The translations under genes and the position numbers were made by a program. Of a DNA stretch of 64,000 nt, positions 8,306 through 16,604 are shown piece by piece. Below the pieces are notes generated by a model that worked only from the letters and a program-made list of their open reading frames with translations, did not search any database and was not told the origin of the DNA. How positions within the stretch are numbered: position 1 is the stretch's first letter; each line of letters starts with the position of its first letter. Origin of the DNA: Nitrospirota bacterium (GTDB lineage: Bacteria > Nitrospirota > 9FT-COMBO-42-15 > HDB-SIOI813). The stretch spans positions 1 to 64,000 of the forward strand of contig JACRGV010000089.1 of NCBI GenBank assembly GCA_016212215.1, given 5' to 3'.

Positions 8306-8360
8306 CAACCTTTATCTTCCTTCTTACTTCTTGCTTCTTCCTTCTTGCTTCTGCTCACTG
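8306..8360. repeat. TTCTTGCTTC tract (family C) forming the end of the TPR gene
   Basis: Degenerate tandem units of TTACTTCTTGCTTC type. On the minus strand they read AGAAGCAAGAAG and encode the last residues (EQKQEGRSKK) and stop of the large TPR lipoprotein. Confidence 0.75.
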
Positions 8361-11300
8361 CCTCCTATTTTCATCCCCACCCTCTTTTCCAGCACATTTA
8401 TCCATACCGCTACATCCTCTCTCTTACCGCCTGATTTTACATATTCTTTGTAGTTTTTTAAAGCCTCTGCCGGTTTTCCGAGATATAACTCGGTTAGTAT
8501 ACCGAGGTTTAAGAGTGCATCGCTGAAATCGTGTTTTATTGACAGGCTCTTAAGGAAATCCGTTTCTGCCTTTTTAAACTCCCCGTTGTCCAAGTAAGTT
8601 AGTCCCCTGCTGTTGTATACAACAGGGTCTTCAGCAACAGGAGAATTTATATCACCTGTGAACCTTTCTCCGGCCTCAACCCTTTTGTACCTTGCCGGTA
8701 ATAACTTTGAAAGCCTTTCATAACTCTTTTTGCTCCACTCATTGTATATGCCCTCTTCTGTGGTCTTGCGGACATTTCCCTCGTAAGTGCTTATGGCCTT
8801 TTCTTCAAACGGTGACGCCTGCTCCTCAAGCATAATATCATACTCTTCAAGTTGTTCAGTCGTCAGTTCTGCCGGTTTTTCAGAATTCAGGATTGCCTCT
8901 TTGATATGTTCAAGCATCTCACCCATCTTATAGACTGCCTCTGTTGTAACATCACCTATCCTGTATTTTGCAGCAGCAGTGTAACCGGCAAGGGCCTCTT
9001 TCAGGAGAACCTGCTTCTTTTTCAGATTTTCTTCCAATGGGCTTATGAGTTTCAGATCTTCAAAAGATGCCTTTTTAGAATCAGTAAGAACAACCTGTGC
9101 CTTTGCCGCAAATTCAGTGGCCTCTATTGTAGCAGATGCCCCAAGTTTTTTGTGTAAGGCGATTACCTTATCATATAGTTCCTTCTCAGAGATTAAATCC
9201 TTTGCCGCACCCTTTGCAGACGCCATCTTAAAGGTAAGTTCAATCGTCTTTGTACTTTTCGGGAATGTCTCTTCAAATTTTTTATATTGTTTATTATAAC
9301 CTTCCTGGTTGCCTGTTTTTTCATACATCTGAACAGACCTGAAAAGCATCTCTTCTTTTTTGGCCTCATCAGGCGTTATAGCGGAAGCCTTTTCATAAAT
9401 CTTCGCCGCTTCAGTATAGTCTTTATAACCTTCCATCAACTCCCCCCACCGGTTTGCTGCATCAAAGGAGTAACGCGACTCAGGGTATTTATTGACAAGT
9501 ACCTGATAACTGTTTACGGCCCTTCCGATTTGAGATGCATCTTCGAATAAAACACCTGCATCTAAGAGTGCAACAGGCGCAATATCTGAATTAGGCACTG
9601 TCTTATATACCCTCTCATAAGCCTCTGCTGCCTCAAACTTCTTATCTTTTGCTTTAATATCCTCTGCCTGCTTATACAATGACCCTGCGAGCGCCCTTTC
9701 AAGAAGCGGTAGGTCCTGTTTATCACTTTCAGGGATTAAGGCGATGGCCTTCTTAATCTCATCCTCACTCTTGTTGTAGACCTGTTCTTTAAGGAAACTT
9801 TCAGCAATATACCGCTGTGCCATATATCTTTCCTTTTGCGAAGAAAGGGGATGCTCTGTCACAGGTTTTGCCATGGCCCGTGCCTCTTCAAATTTTCCGA
9901 CCATAAAGTATGTCTCTGCACTATTCAGCAAGACCTCCGGAACCCTCTTGTCCTTTGGAAATCTGTCCACAAACTTTTTACATGACTCTGCAAATCTGAG
10001 TGCAAAGGTATTATCACTCCTGACCTTACCGCCCGGCCTTGCGATTTTTTCCAAAGCGAGGAGAACCCTGTAGCTCGCCTCTCCGGTGTAGTCTGACTGC
10101 TGATATTTGTACGCAACCTTCTCATACTCTTCTGCGGCCTTGTCATAGTCTTTCAGTTCAAAATAGATCTCAGCAAGGAGGAAGTTTGTCTCTATCAGCA
10201 TGTTCCTGAGTGTTGCAGACTCAGGCTCCTGAGGGAATATGTCAATAAACCTGCGTATCCACAGGATGGCCTCCTTATAATCCTTTTCCTTTTTTGTTGA
10301 GTGTGCATTGGAGTAGTGGTATTTTGCGAGCTGGTACATATCACTCTTTACAAGGGTCTTGTTCAGGTCAACGAGTTCTTTTACCCGTTTCTGTGCACCC
10401 CTTTTATTTGACTTAAACCAGAGGCTGTCCTCCATGTAAGATTCTACAAACTTTACCCTCGCATTATATGCAAGGTCTATCATGTTCCCCTTTGTGTATG
10501 CCTCAATAATCTTATACTGAAATACCGGCGCATCTTCATGCAATGGATTTGTATTTACAAACGCATCATAAATATCCGCTGCCTCCCTGAATCTGCCGCT
10601 TTCGATATATATATCCCCAAGCTTACGATAGACATAAGGCTCAAAGGTCTGTATACCCCTTACCTTAAAGTAATTGGCTAATCTGGCAGGTTCACCTATA
10701 TATTCAAATACAAGAACAAGTGTCTTTATGGCATCATTTATCAGGTCCCGTTCCACAATAGATATGTTATGTATCTCTTCCTTTCCTTCAGGTGTAAGCC
10801 TGACGCCTTTTCTGTCCAGCAGCAGCATGAACCTGTCGGCGGCCTCTTCATAGTCTTTGGTAATGAAGTGTGCCCACCCGAGTTTATAGAGTGACTTGTC
10901 ATAGAGATTAAAGTCATCAATCTTCATGACCTGTTTATAGTAGTGTATTGCCTTAGGCATCTGATTATTCTCAAAGTAGTATTCTCCGAGCCTGAAGTTT
11001 GCCTCATGGCTATACATGCCGTTTGGAAATTCTTTTGTGATCCTTTCGAGGAATATAATAGAGCGTTCCCGGTTGCCTTCTTCCATATAACCCCGTGCAA
11101 GATGGTATAGTATATTTTCGTTTTCAGGCCGGTCCGGATATGCATTCAAAATAGCTTCATATATCTGCCGTGATTTGGAATGATCGAATCTCTTCTTATA
11201 CCTGAGATATGTGTTTTCCTCAATCTCCATATAGATATCTGCAAGTTGTTCCATGCTGTCTGCCATTAGTTTACTTCTGAAGTCTTTGTGAACTCTTATA

Positions 11301-11482
11301 AAGTCCTCATAAACCCTTAATGACCTCCAGCGATACTCCAGTGCCTTTTCCTGAGGCATGTCCTGAAATGTCAGTATAGCCTCAGTAGCAGACCTGACCT
11401 CATCATCTCTCTTTATTTCTGAGTTGTTACCGGCACAGGAAACAAGCATGAGGATTGAGAGTAATAGTAAAAACTTTTTCAT
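8324..11482 (-). CDS. large TPR-repeat lipoprotein
   Basis: The 1052-residue protein starts with a lipoprotein signal (MLVSC, cysteine 16) and then consists almost wholly of TPR-like helix pairs, many with the LAEIYFELKDYDKAAEEYEK or YRIGDVTTEAVYKMGEMLEH style. It is probably an outer-membrane or periplasmic scaffold of the YbgF/BamD-like type; no enzyme domain is visible. The last classical TPR is near residues 960-1040. The final ten residues come from an intergenic repeat, which suggests that the original C-terminus was altered. It overlaps the upstream TPR gene by 4 bp, so both are co-translated and may form one complex. Confidence 0.8.
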   Translation of the reverse strand: MKKFLLLLSILMLVSCAGNNSEIKRDDEVRSATEAILTFQDMPQEKALEYRWRSLRVYEDFIRVHKDFRSKLMADSMEQLADIYMEIEENTYLRYKKRFDHSKSRQIYEAILNAYPDRPENENILYHLARGYMEEGNRERSIIFLERITKEFPNGMYSHEANFRLGEYYFENNQMPKAIHYYKQVMKIDDFNLYDKSLYKLGWAHFITKDYEEAADRFMLLLDRKGVRLTPEGKEEIHNISIVERDLINDAIKTLVLVFEYIGEPARLANYFKVRGIQTFEPYVYRKLGDIYIESGRFREAADIYDAFVNTNPLHEDAPVFQYKIIEAYTKGNMIDLAYNARVKFVESYMEDSLWFKSNKRGAQKRVKELVDLNKTLVKSDMYQLAKYHYSNAHSTKKEKDYKEAILWIRRFIDIFPQEPESATLRNMLIETNFLLAEIYFELKDYDKAAEEYEKVAYKYQQSDYTGEASYRVLLALEKIARPGGKVRSDNTFALRFAESCKKFVDRFPKDKRVPEVLLNSAETYFMVGKFEEARAMAKPVTEHPLSSQKERYMAQRYIAESFLKEQVYNKSEDEIKKAIALIPESDKQDLPLLERALAGSLYKQAEDIKAKDKKFEAAEAYERVYKTVPNSDIAPVALLDAGVLFEDASQIGRAVNSYQVLVNKYPESRYSFDAANRWGELMEGYKDYTEAAKIYEKASAITPDEAKKEEMLFRSVQMYEKTGNQEGYNKQYKKFEETFPKSTKTIELTFKMASAKGAAKDLISEKELYDKVIALHKKLGASATIEATEFAAKAQVVLTDSKKASFEDLKLISPLEENLKKKQVLLKEALAGYTAAAKYRIGDVTTEAVYKMGEMLEHIKEAILNSEKPAELTTEQLEEYDIMLEEQASPFEEKAISTYEGNVRKTTEEGIYNEWSKKSYERLSKLLPARYKRVEAGERFTGDINSPVAEDPVVYNSRGLTYLDNGEFKKAETDFLKSLSIKHDFSDALLNLGILTELYLGKPAEALKNYKEYVKSGGKREDVAVWINVLEKRVGMKIGGSEQKQEGRSKK

Positions 11483-12669
11483 GGGAGATTAAAGTTCATT
11501 TCGTTATTTATGCGGCCGCCGCCCTCCAGATGGAGATTGCGGGCCATTTCCAACGAGGTCTTTGCCGACTCCTCCAATAATTTTAATTTTAATGCCTTAA
11601 TATCCTTACCCGCGTCCTCTTTGATTGTATCAAGAATCTCTTTTCTCAAGGTTTGGGAATCGCTGATAAGCGGCCCTGTGTCGGAAGAAATAATGTTTTT
11701 AATATCAGTAATAGTTTCTTCCATAGATACAAGGCCATTATAAAGGTTGAGTTTCTCAATCAGGTCATCATTTCCGGTTATTTCCACAGTGTGTTTCAGC
11801 CTGCCGGTATCCTGATTCGGGATATCGTTTTCTATAACCTGAACCCTCTTCAATAAATCCTCATAAAATTTTATGGCATTGCCATTCTGTTCCAAAGCCT
11901 TGCCGTAGGCGCTTAAGGTAGTGTATGCATGACCGATGTACGGCATCACCTCCCGTGCATAAGGGCTGTCAGGAGAGGCAACGGCAAGCTCTTCCCAAAA
12001 GATTACAGTCCTTACCCATCTACCCATATTTGCATAAGCCCATCCCGAACCATACAGAGCCTGTGAATATAAAGGGCTGTCTTCAGGGATGAGGGCAAAG
12101 TGTCTTCCTGCCTCTGAATGATTAGCCTGATTCATGTAAATAAATCCCAGTAAAAGATGCGTCCTTTCTCCAAGGTCTTTTACCTCAGGGTTCTCTGTCA
12201 GCTTTGCGGTTTTACTGTCGGGGATATTTTTTATTATCTGTTCAAGAGATTCTGCGGCTTCGTTATATTTGTCTGTGTTAATGCTTATTAAAGCCTTAGT
12301 GTATAATGCCTTATAATAGAATTTACTCTTAGACTGGACCTTTTCTATTGAATTCTTTGCCTCTGGAAATTTCCCGGTCTTTAACAGGCTGTTTGCCATT
12401 AAATAATTTGATTCGTCAATAATCTCCTGAGGTATCTCCTGAATTGAACTGCCGTCCATACCTGAAAATGCCGTGACTGCATCAGCCCATGCCATTATAT
12501 TATAAAGCATCTTACCCTTTTCAAAAGACACCATTGAAGGAGAGCCTTCAACAGGTAGGTTGAGTATCTGCGAAGGGATGTCAGAGGCTGAGGCATGATT
12601 TAAAATATGGGGGGTAATAACAGAGAGAAAAGAGAGTAGTATTATTAAACGAAATAAAAACCTTTTCAT
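11479..12669 (-). CDS. secreted TPR-repeat protein
   Basis: The 396-residue protein has a signal peptide (residues 1 to about 29, cleavage near ASA) and five or six degenerate TPR units (about 60-260, for example TKALISINTDKYNEAAESLE and YGSGWAYANMGRW). A helical C-terminal part (about 265-390) looks like coiled coil. No catalytic motif is visible. Its stop overlaps the start of the 1052-residue TPR lipoprotein, so the pair likely works together in the envelope. The start codon directly abuts a cassette II repeat. Confidence 0.75.
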   Translation of the reverse strand: MKRFLFRLIILLSFLSVITPHILNHASASDIPSQILNLPVEGSPSMVSFEKGKMLYNIMAWADAVTAFSGMDGSSIQEIPQEIIDESNYLMANSLLKTGKFPEAKNSIEKVQSKSKFYYKALYTKALISINTDKYNEAAESLEQIIKNIPDSKTAKLTENPEVKDLGERTHLLLGFIYMNQANHSEAGRHFALIPEDSPLYSQALYGSGWAYANMGRWVRTVIFWEELAVASPDSPYAREVMPYIGHAYTTLSAYGKALEQNGNAIKFYEDLLKRVQVIENDIPNQDTGRLKHTVEITGNDDLIEKLNLYNGLVSMEETITDIKNIISSDTGPLISDSQTLRKEILDTIKEDAGKDIKALKLKLLEESAKTSLEMARNLHLEGGGRINNEMNFNLP

Positions 12670-12775
12670 CCGAAAATAAACCCCATCCCCTCCCTAACCC
12701 TCCCCCATTCAGTGTCGGGGAGGGAATAAACTAAGCACCCTCTCCCTCAGGGAGAGTGTCCGGGTGAGGGTGGGG
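12669..12775. repeat. intergenic cassette II repeats
   Basis: Reverse-oriented purine/pyrimidine units (TCCCTAACCCTCCCCCATTC, CTCTCCCTCAGGGAGAG) with GGGTGAGGGTGGGGTTTTC leading into the border module. They begin at the first codon of the TPR gene. Confidence 0.85.
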
Positions 12776-12780
12776 TTTTC

Positions 12781-12948
12781 ATTGTCATTTGTGAATCCCC
12801 GGTTCATCTGGGTTCATCCGAAAATCCCTCCGGCGGGGTAAGAAAACCCCGCCTATCCATTTCTACGAGGATAGGCGGGACTTTCTTGTCCCGCTGATTT
12901 TCATGGCCCTTTGTGAGCGCCCCGCTCATGGTGGTTCACCCGAAAATC
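12781..12948. repeat. border + cassette I + border (minus orientation)
   Basis: A full module: border hairpin, GGCGGGGTAAGAAAACCCCG, CCTATCC...GGATAGG, GGGACTTTCTTGTCCC, then a second border with GTGAGCGCCCCGCTCA. This and the neighbouring repeats fill the 424-bp gap before acuC; no gene is seen there. Confidence 0.9.
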
Positions 12949-12951
12949 CTT

Positions 12952-13033
12952 TTCTGTCATTCCCGCATGTCTTAAGCGGGAATCTTTCTTTATTAACACT
13001 ATATCCCCGATAGAAACATTCGGGGATGACAGT
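12952..13033. repeat. family E palindromes (TTCCCGC / CCCCGATAG)
   Basis: ATTCCCGC (12959-12966) pairs with GCGGGAAT (12976-12983). CCCCGA (13005-13010) pairs with TCGGGG (13020-13025) around TAGAAACAT. The second hairpin recurs at 35614-35634 and the first at 41420-41442. Confidence 0.7.
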
Positions 13034-13093
13034 TATTAATTTGCGGGGCTATTTTTATCTGCCTGTGTGACATAGTGTCATGAAAGTTCCAGA

Positions 13094-14212
13094 CTAAATC
13101 CCGTGGAGAGGAAATATCTTTTCGTGGATATGTTTTACCTTTTCCTCTGCCCACTTCCTTGTGGTTTCATCCCCGCGTTTTTGTATATCTTTATCCCGTA
13201 ATGACGCACCCTCATATCCGAACATCTCGAATACCCGCATACTCCCCTTAGGGATAGCCTCCGGCAGTTCTACTCCGCACATTATCCCGAATGCAAGCGC
13301 CCACGACCTTGCCACATTTGTAATGTCGTAGCCCCCTCCGCCCAATGCTGCCCACGGCAGTCTGAATGATTTCATCCTTTCAATCATCCTGCAGAAGCCT
13401 TCTGTTGTAAGGCCGAGATGGGTGAGGGGGTCTGTCTCCATATTATCAACACCGAGCTGGGTCACAATAACATCAGGTTTATAAGCCTCAATCAGAGGGG
13501 GTACAATCTGTTCAAATCCCCATACAAACACATCATCACCTGTTCCGGGGTAGAGAGGTAAATTTACAGAATATCCGGTGCCTGCCCCTGTACCAATCTC
13601 TTCAACAAATCCGGTATTAGGAAAAAGGAATTCTCCGCTTTCATGCATGGAGATCGTCAGTACCTTGTCAGTATTATAGAATGCGTGCTGAACCCCGTCA
13701 CCATGATGTGCATCAATATCAATGTAGGCAACCCTCTTTCCATTTTTTATCAGGTCATGGATTGCAACTGCAGCGTCATTTATGTAACAGAAACCGGATG
13801 CCTTTGACGGCATTGCATGGTGCAGTCCTCCGCCAATATTAAAGGCAATGTCCGCCTCTCCCTTACAAACCATCCTGACAGCCTGGATTGAGGCGCCGGT
13901 AACTAACGATGACCATTCATACACACCCCTGAACGCAGGGTTATCCGCTGTCCCTATGTTATATTCCAGATCAGGGTGGCCGTCCAACTGCTCCATATTC
14001 ATAAGGGAGTTTATATACCCTTCATCATGAAACAAGAGTATCTCTTCCCTCGTTGCCGGCGAAGGTTCAATCAGACGCACATCAGGATTCTTAAAAACCC
14101 CATACTCCTCCAGCAGGTTATAACACAACTTCAACCTCATAGTCTTCATTGGGTGACTTGGCCCATAGTCGAATATACTGAACTTAGGCGAATATATAAA
14201 AGCAGTTTTCAT
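13094..14212 (-). CDS. acuC: AcuC-type histone deacetylase family protein
   Basis: The 372-residue zinc hydrolase of the arginase/deacetylase superfamily is the type that deacetylates lysines, for example on acetyl-CoA synthetase. Visible landmarks are the tandem histidines in FNIGGGLHHAM, the zinc site in YIDIDAHHGDGVQ, LPLYPGTGD, a second zinc aspartate in QLGVDNMETDPL and ALGGGGYD. The N-terminus (FIYSPKFSIFDYGPSHPM) and length match bacterial AcuC. It is transcribed away from the PBP gene and has no acetoin or acetate genes beside it, so its substrate here is open. Confidence 0.9.
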   Translation of the reverse strand: MKTAFIYSPKFSIFDYGPSHPMKTMRLKLCYNLLEEYGVFKNPDVRLIEPSPATREEILLFHDEGYINSLMNMEQLDGHPDLEYNIGTADNPAFRGVYEWSSLVTGASIQAVRMVCKGEADIAFNIGGGLHHAMPSKASGFCYINDAAVAIHDLIKNGKRVAYIDIDAHHGDGVQHAFYNTDKVLTISMHESGEFLFPNTGFVEEIGTGAGTGYSVNLPLYPGTGDDVFVWGFEQIVPPLIEAYKPDVIVTQLGVDNMETDPLTHLGLTTEGFCRMIERMKSFRLPWAALGGGGYDITNVARSWALAFGIMCGVELPEAIPKGSMRVFEMFGYEGASLRDKDIQKRGDETTRKWAEEKVKHIHEKIFPLHGI

Positions 14213-14284
14213 AACAGGAAACTAAAATACTATAAAAGACTTGATAATGTCAAAGATTGGTTTTTAGAAATGACTAATTGAGTC

Positions 14285-14313
14285 TGGACAATTTTGCAAT
14301 ATCATTGCATAAT
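14285..14313 (+). promoter_or_regulatory. likely promoter of the PBP gene
   Basis: TGGACA (14285-14290) and CATAAT (14308-14313) are spaced by 17 bp. The start would give a leader of about 75 nt. The region also holds imperfect TTGCAAT/ATTGCAT repeats. Confidence 0.4.
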
Positions 14314-14396
14314 ATCGGCAAGCGGATAAATAGAAAGGCAGAAGACCTTCCTGAATCTTATCACGGCTGTATGAACCTATAAACTATATTTTCCAC

Positions 14397-15662
14397 ATGC
14401 TGACCCATATACTGACATGGTTAAAAAAGATTTCATACTGGGTTTTATTGGTTACAGCCCTTGTTGTGCTGATAATCATTGCAGGCTCGATTCTATGGGT
14501 GAACAGCCTTTCACGTCAAATTCCGGATGATCGGGCGATAACTGATTTTACGCATAATGCAGTTACAGTTATTTATGATAAAGACGGTGTCCGGATGGCC
14601 TCTCTAAAGGAAAATAAGAGTCAGATATGGATTTCCTTCTCTGATATGCCCGACAATCTGAAAAAGGCGATAGTTGCAACTGAAGACCCGTATTTCTTTA
14701 AACATGCAGGTATAGATTACCGTCAGACATGGGAGTCTGTTAAGGAGAATCTGCGTGTGTGGCGGTTTGTAAGGGGCGGGAGTACGATTACACAGCAGGT
14801 TGCAAAGAATGTATATCTTACAAGAGAGAAGACCATTACACGAAAGATTAAAGAGTATATTCTTGCGAGGAAGATAGAGTCACTACTACCTAAGGAAAGG
14901 ATCCTTGAGATCTACTTAAACGAGGCAGGGTGGGGTTATGGTATATATGGTGTTGAACTCGCATCCCGATTCTATCTTGATAAACCTGCGGCAGAGCTGA
15001 CTCCTGCTGATTCCGCCTTTCTTATAGCAATGCTCAGGAATCCTGCGTTATATAATCCATATAAAAATCTTGATAAGGTAGTAAAAAGGCAGCAGCTTGT
15101 TCTGACGCTTATGCTCAGGCACAGGCTGATTACTAAGGAGGAGTATGAAAGTTCTCTAAATCTGCCCATTATCCTGCGGTTGGATAAAAAAAAGAAACAG
15201 TATAACAATATTAGATTGGACAACGGTGATGATGAAAAAGACGGTTTATCATGTTATGCAGGATTAATGGAAGAGTATCTGTCTGATACAGTCGGGAGAA
15301 ATCTCCTCTATGATGTCGGGCTTGAGATTTATACTACCCTTGACAGCCGGTTGCAGAACTTGCTTGAAGAACTATTAAGAAGAGAGGAAAACCACCCCCC
15401 CTCACCCCCCCTTAGTAAGGGGGGGATAGGGGGGGTGGTTAGAGATGTTGTGAAAATAGTACTTATAAAGGATACTAAAGGTAAGGTCAGGGCAATAGGC
15501 TGTTCAGGAAAATGGAAGGAAGTATCTGATGAGATAATGGGTGAAATGAGAAAGTTTAATTATCCGGTTAATCTTAATTTATCAGCAGCCGAATTTACAA
15601 CGGGAAATGAAATTTCATGGAAAGATATCTTATTGATAAGTAAAGGGGACAGGTTATTGTAA
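14397..15662 (+). CDS. penicillin-binding protein 1A-like, glycosyltransferase only, with repeat insertion
   Basis: A membrane anchor (about 13-34) is followed by a complete GT51 peptidoglycan glycosyltransferase domain: ATEDPYFFKHAGID (catalytic Glu96), RGGSTITQQVAKNVYL (127-142) and KERILEIYLN. It then enters the linker normally leading to the transpeptidase (YTTLDSRLQ), but no transpeptidase serine motif follows. Instead residues 332-348 (NHPPSPPLSKGGIGG) come from an inserted palindrome, and about 75 unassigned residues close the protein. At 421 residues it is far shorter than bifunctional PBP1A (700 or more). It probably still polymerises glycan. Confidence 0.82.
   Translation: MLTHILTWLKKISYWVLLVTALVVLIIIAGSILWVNSLSRQIPDDRAITDFTHNAVTVIYDKDGVRMASLKENKSQIWISFSDMPDNLKKAIVATEDPYFFKHAGIDYRQTWESVKENLRVWRFVRGGSTITQQVAKNVYLTREKTITRKIKEYILARKIESLLPKERILEIYLNEAGWGYGIYGVELASRFYLDKPAAELTPADSAFLIAMLRNPALYNPYKNLDKVVKRQQLVLTLMLRHRLITKEEYESSLNLPIILRLDKKKKQYNNIRLDNGDDEKDGLSCYAGLMEEYLSDTVGRNLLYDVGLEIYTTLDSRLQNLLEELLRREENHPPSPPLSKGGIGGVVRDVVKIVLIKDTKGKVRAIGCSGKWKEVSDEIMGEMRKFNYPVNLNLSAAEFTTGNEISWKDILLISKGDRLL
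15389..15440. repeat. palindromic repeat inside the PBP gene
   Basis: AACCACCCCCC at the left and GGGGGGTGGTT at the right enclose CCCCCCCTTAGTAAGGGGGGG, so the whole 50-bp unit is an almost perfect palindrome. It is translated in frame. Confidence 0.85.
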
Positions 15663-15730
15663 ATAGGAAAATATTAGGGTACAATACATCAACTTTTTAA
15701 AAAGGGATTTTCAGAAAGGAGAAATAATCA

Positions 15731-16588
15731 GTGTTAAAAGAAAACAGGTTGTCAGTGCTTATTAACAGAGTAAACAGAAGGCGCAGTCTGATTGCAGGTT
15801 TGTGGGTTATCGGTTTGTTTGTATTGGCTAGTCTTATTCCGGCAAATGGGTACGGAGAGATGACACCGGAGCAGATTGTGGGAAAGGCTGAGGATGTGAA
15901 TGCAGGGCAGGACCATCAGTCCAAACTGACATTTACCATAAGGGAAACAGGCGGAGATGAGAGGAAGGTGGTTTTGAGGAGGTACTGGAAAGACTATCAC
16001 GATGACCCGTCAGTGGATTCCAAGGTGCTTGTTTTTCATGAGTATCCGCCCGACACAAAAGGCACTGCTTTTATGGTCTGGACGTACAAGGCAACATCTC
16101 ACAAGCCGGAGGACATGTGGATTTATCTTCCTATACTTAGAAAAGTACAGAAGCTTCCTGAACACCCTGATGAGATATTCAGCGGTTCAAACCTGAAGCC
16201 TGCCGACATGGTGCGCAGGGATGCAACCTTGGATAAGCATAAACTACTGCGTGAAGAGACGATAGAGAATCAGCAGTATTATGTAATAGAGAGCACACCA
16301 AAAGAGAAGAATCCCAATTACAATTACGGAAAGGTTGTCAGATGGATAAAGAAGAATGACTTCCTTAAAGAGCGTGTTGATTATTATTCTGAAGATGGGA
16401 CATTGTTAAAGACCCAGATGATCAACTGGAAAAAGGTTAAAGATGCAAGTATATGGGAAAAGGTGGTTATTACAAATGTTAAGACAGGTGTAAAGACAAT
16501 CCTTAGCATTAGTGATGTGGAGATAGATAAGGGGTTGAACGACAAGGCCTTTACAGAAAGGGTCATGTCCTCAGGAAAAGTCAGATAA
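15731..16588 (+). CDS. outer-membrane lipoprotein-sorting protein (LolA-like)
   Basis: The 285-residue secreted protein is of the family annotated as outer membrane lipoprotein-sorting protein (COG2834-like). A hydrophobic signal (about 20-41) is followed by a beta-rich domain with HEYPPDTKGTAFMVWTYK, MWIYLPILRKVQKLP and GSNLKPADMVRR, all typical of the family. The start is GTG after AAAGGAG. It lies 16 bp upstream of the Cache-HAMP-GAF sensor gene. In other genomes such proteins sit beside RND-type lipid exporters; none is present here, so the partner is unknown. Confidence 0.82.
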   Translation: MLKENRLSVLINRVNRRRSLIAGLWVIGLFVLASLIPANGYGEMTPEQIVGKAEDVNAGQDHQSKLTFTIRETGGDERKVVLRRYWKDYHDDPSVDSKVLVFHEYPPDTKGTAFMVWTYKATSHKPEDMWIYLPILRKVQKLPEHPDEIFSGSNLKPADMVRRDATLDKHKLLREETIENQQYYVIESTPKEKNPNYNYGKVVRWIKKNDFLKERVDYYSEDGTLLKTQMINWKKVKDASIWEKVVITNVKTGVKTILSISDVEIDKGLNDKAFTERVMSSGKVR

Positions 16589-16604
16589 TATAAGGTCAGA
16601 TAAT

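Noticed and set aside
8244-8453. 69-codon plus-strand ORF over the end of the TPR gene
   Set aside because: It consists of antisense repeat sequence and TPR coding sequence.
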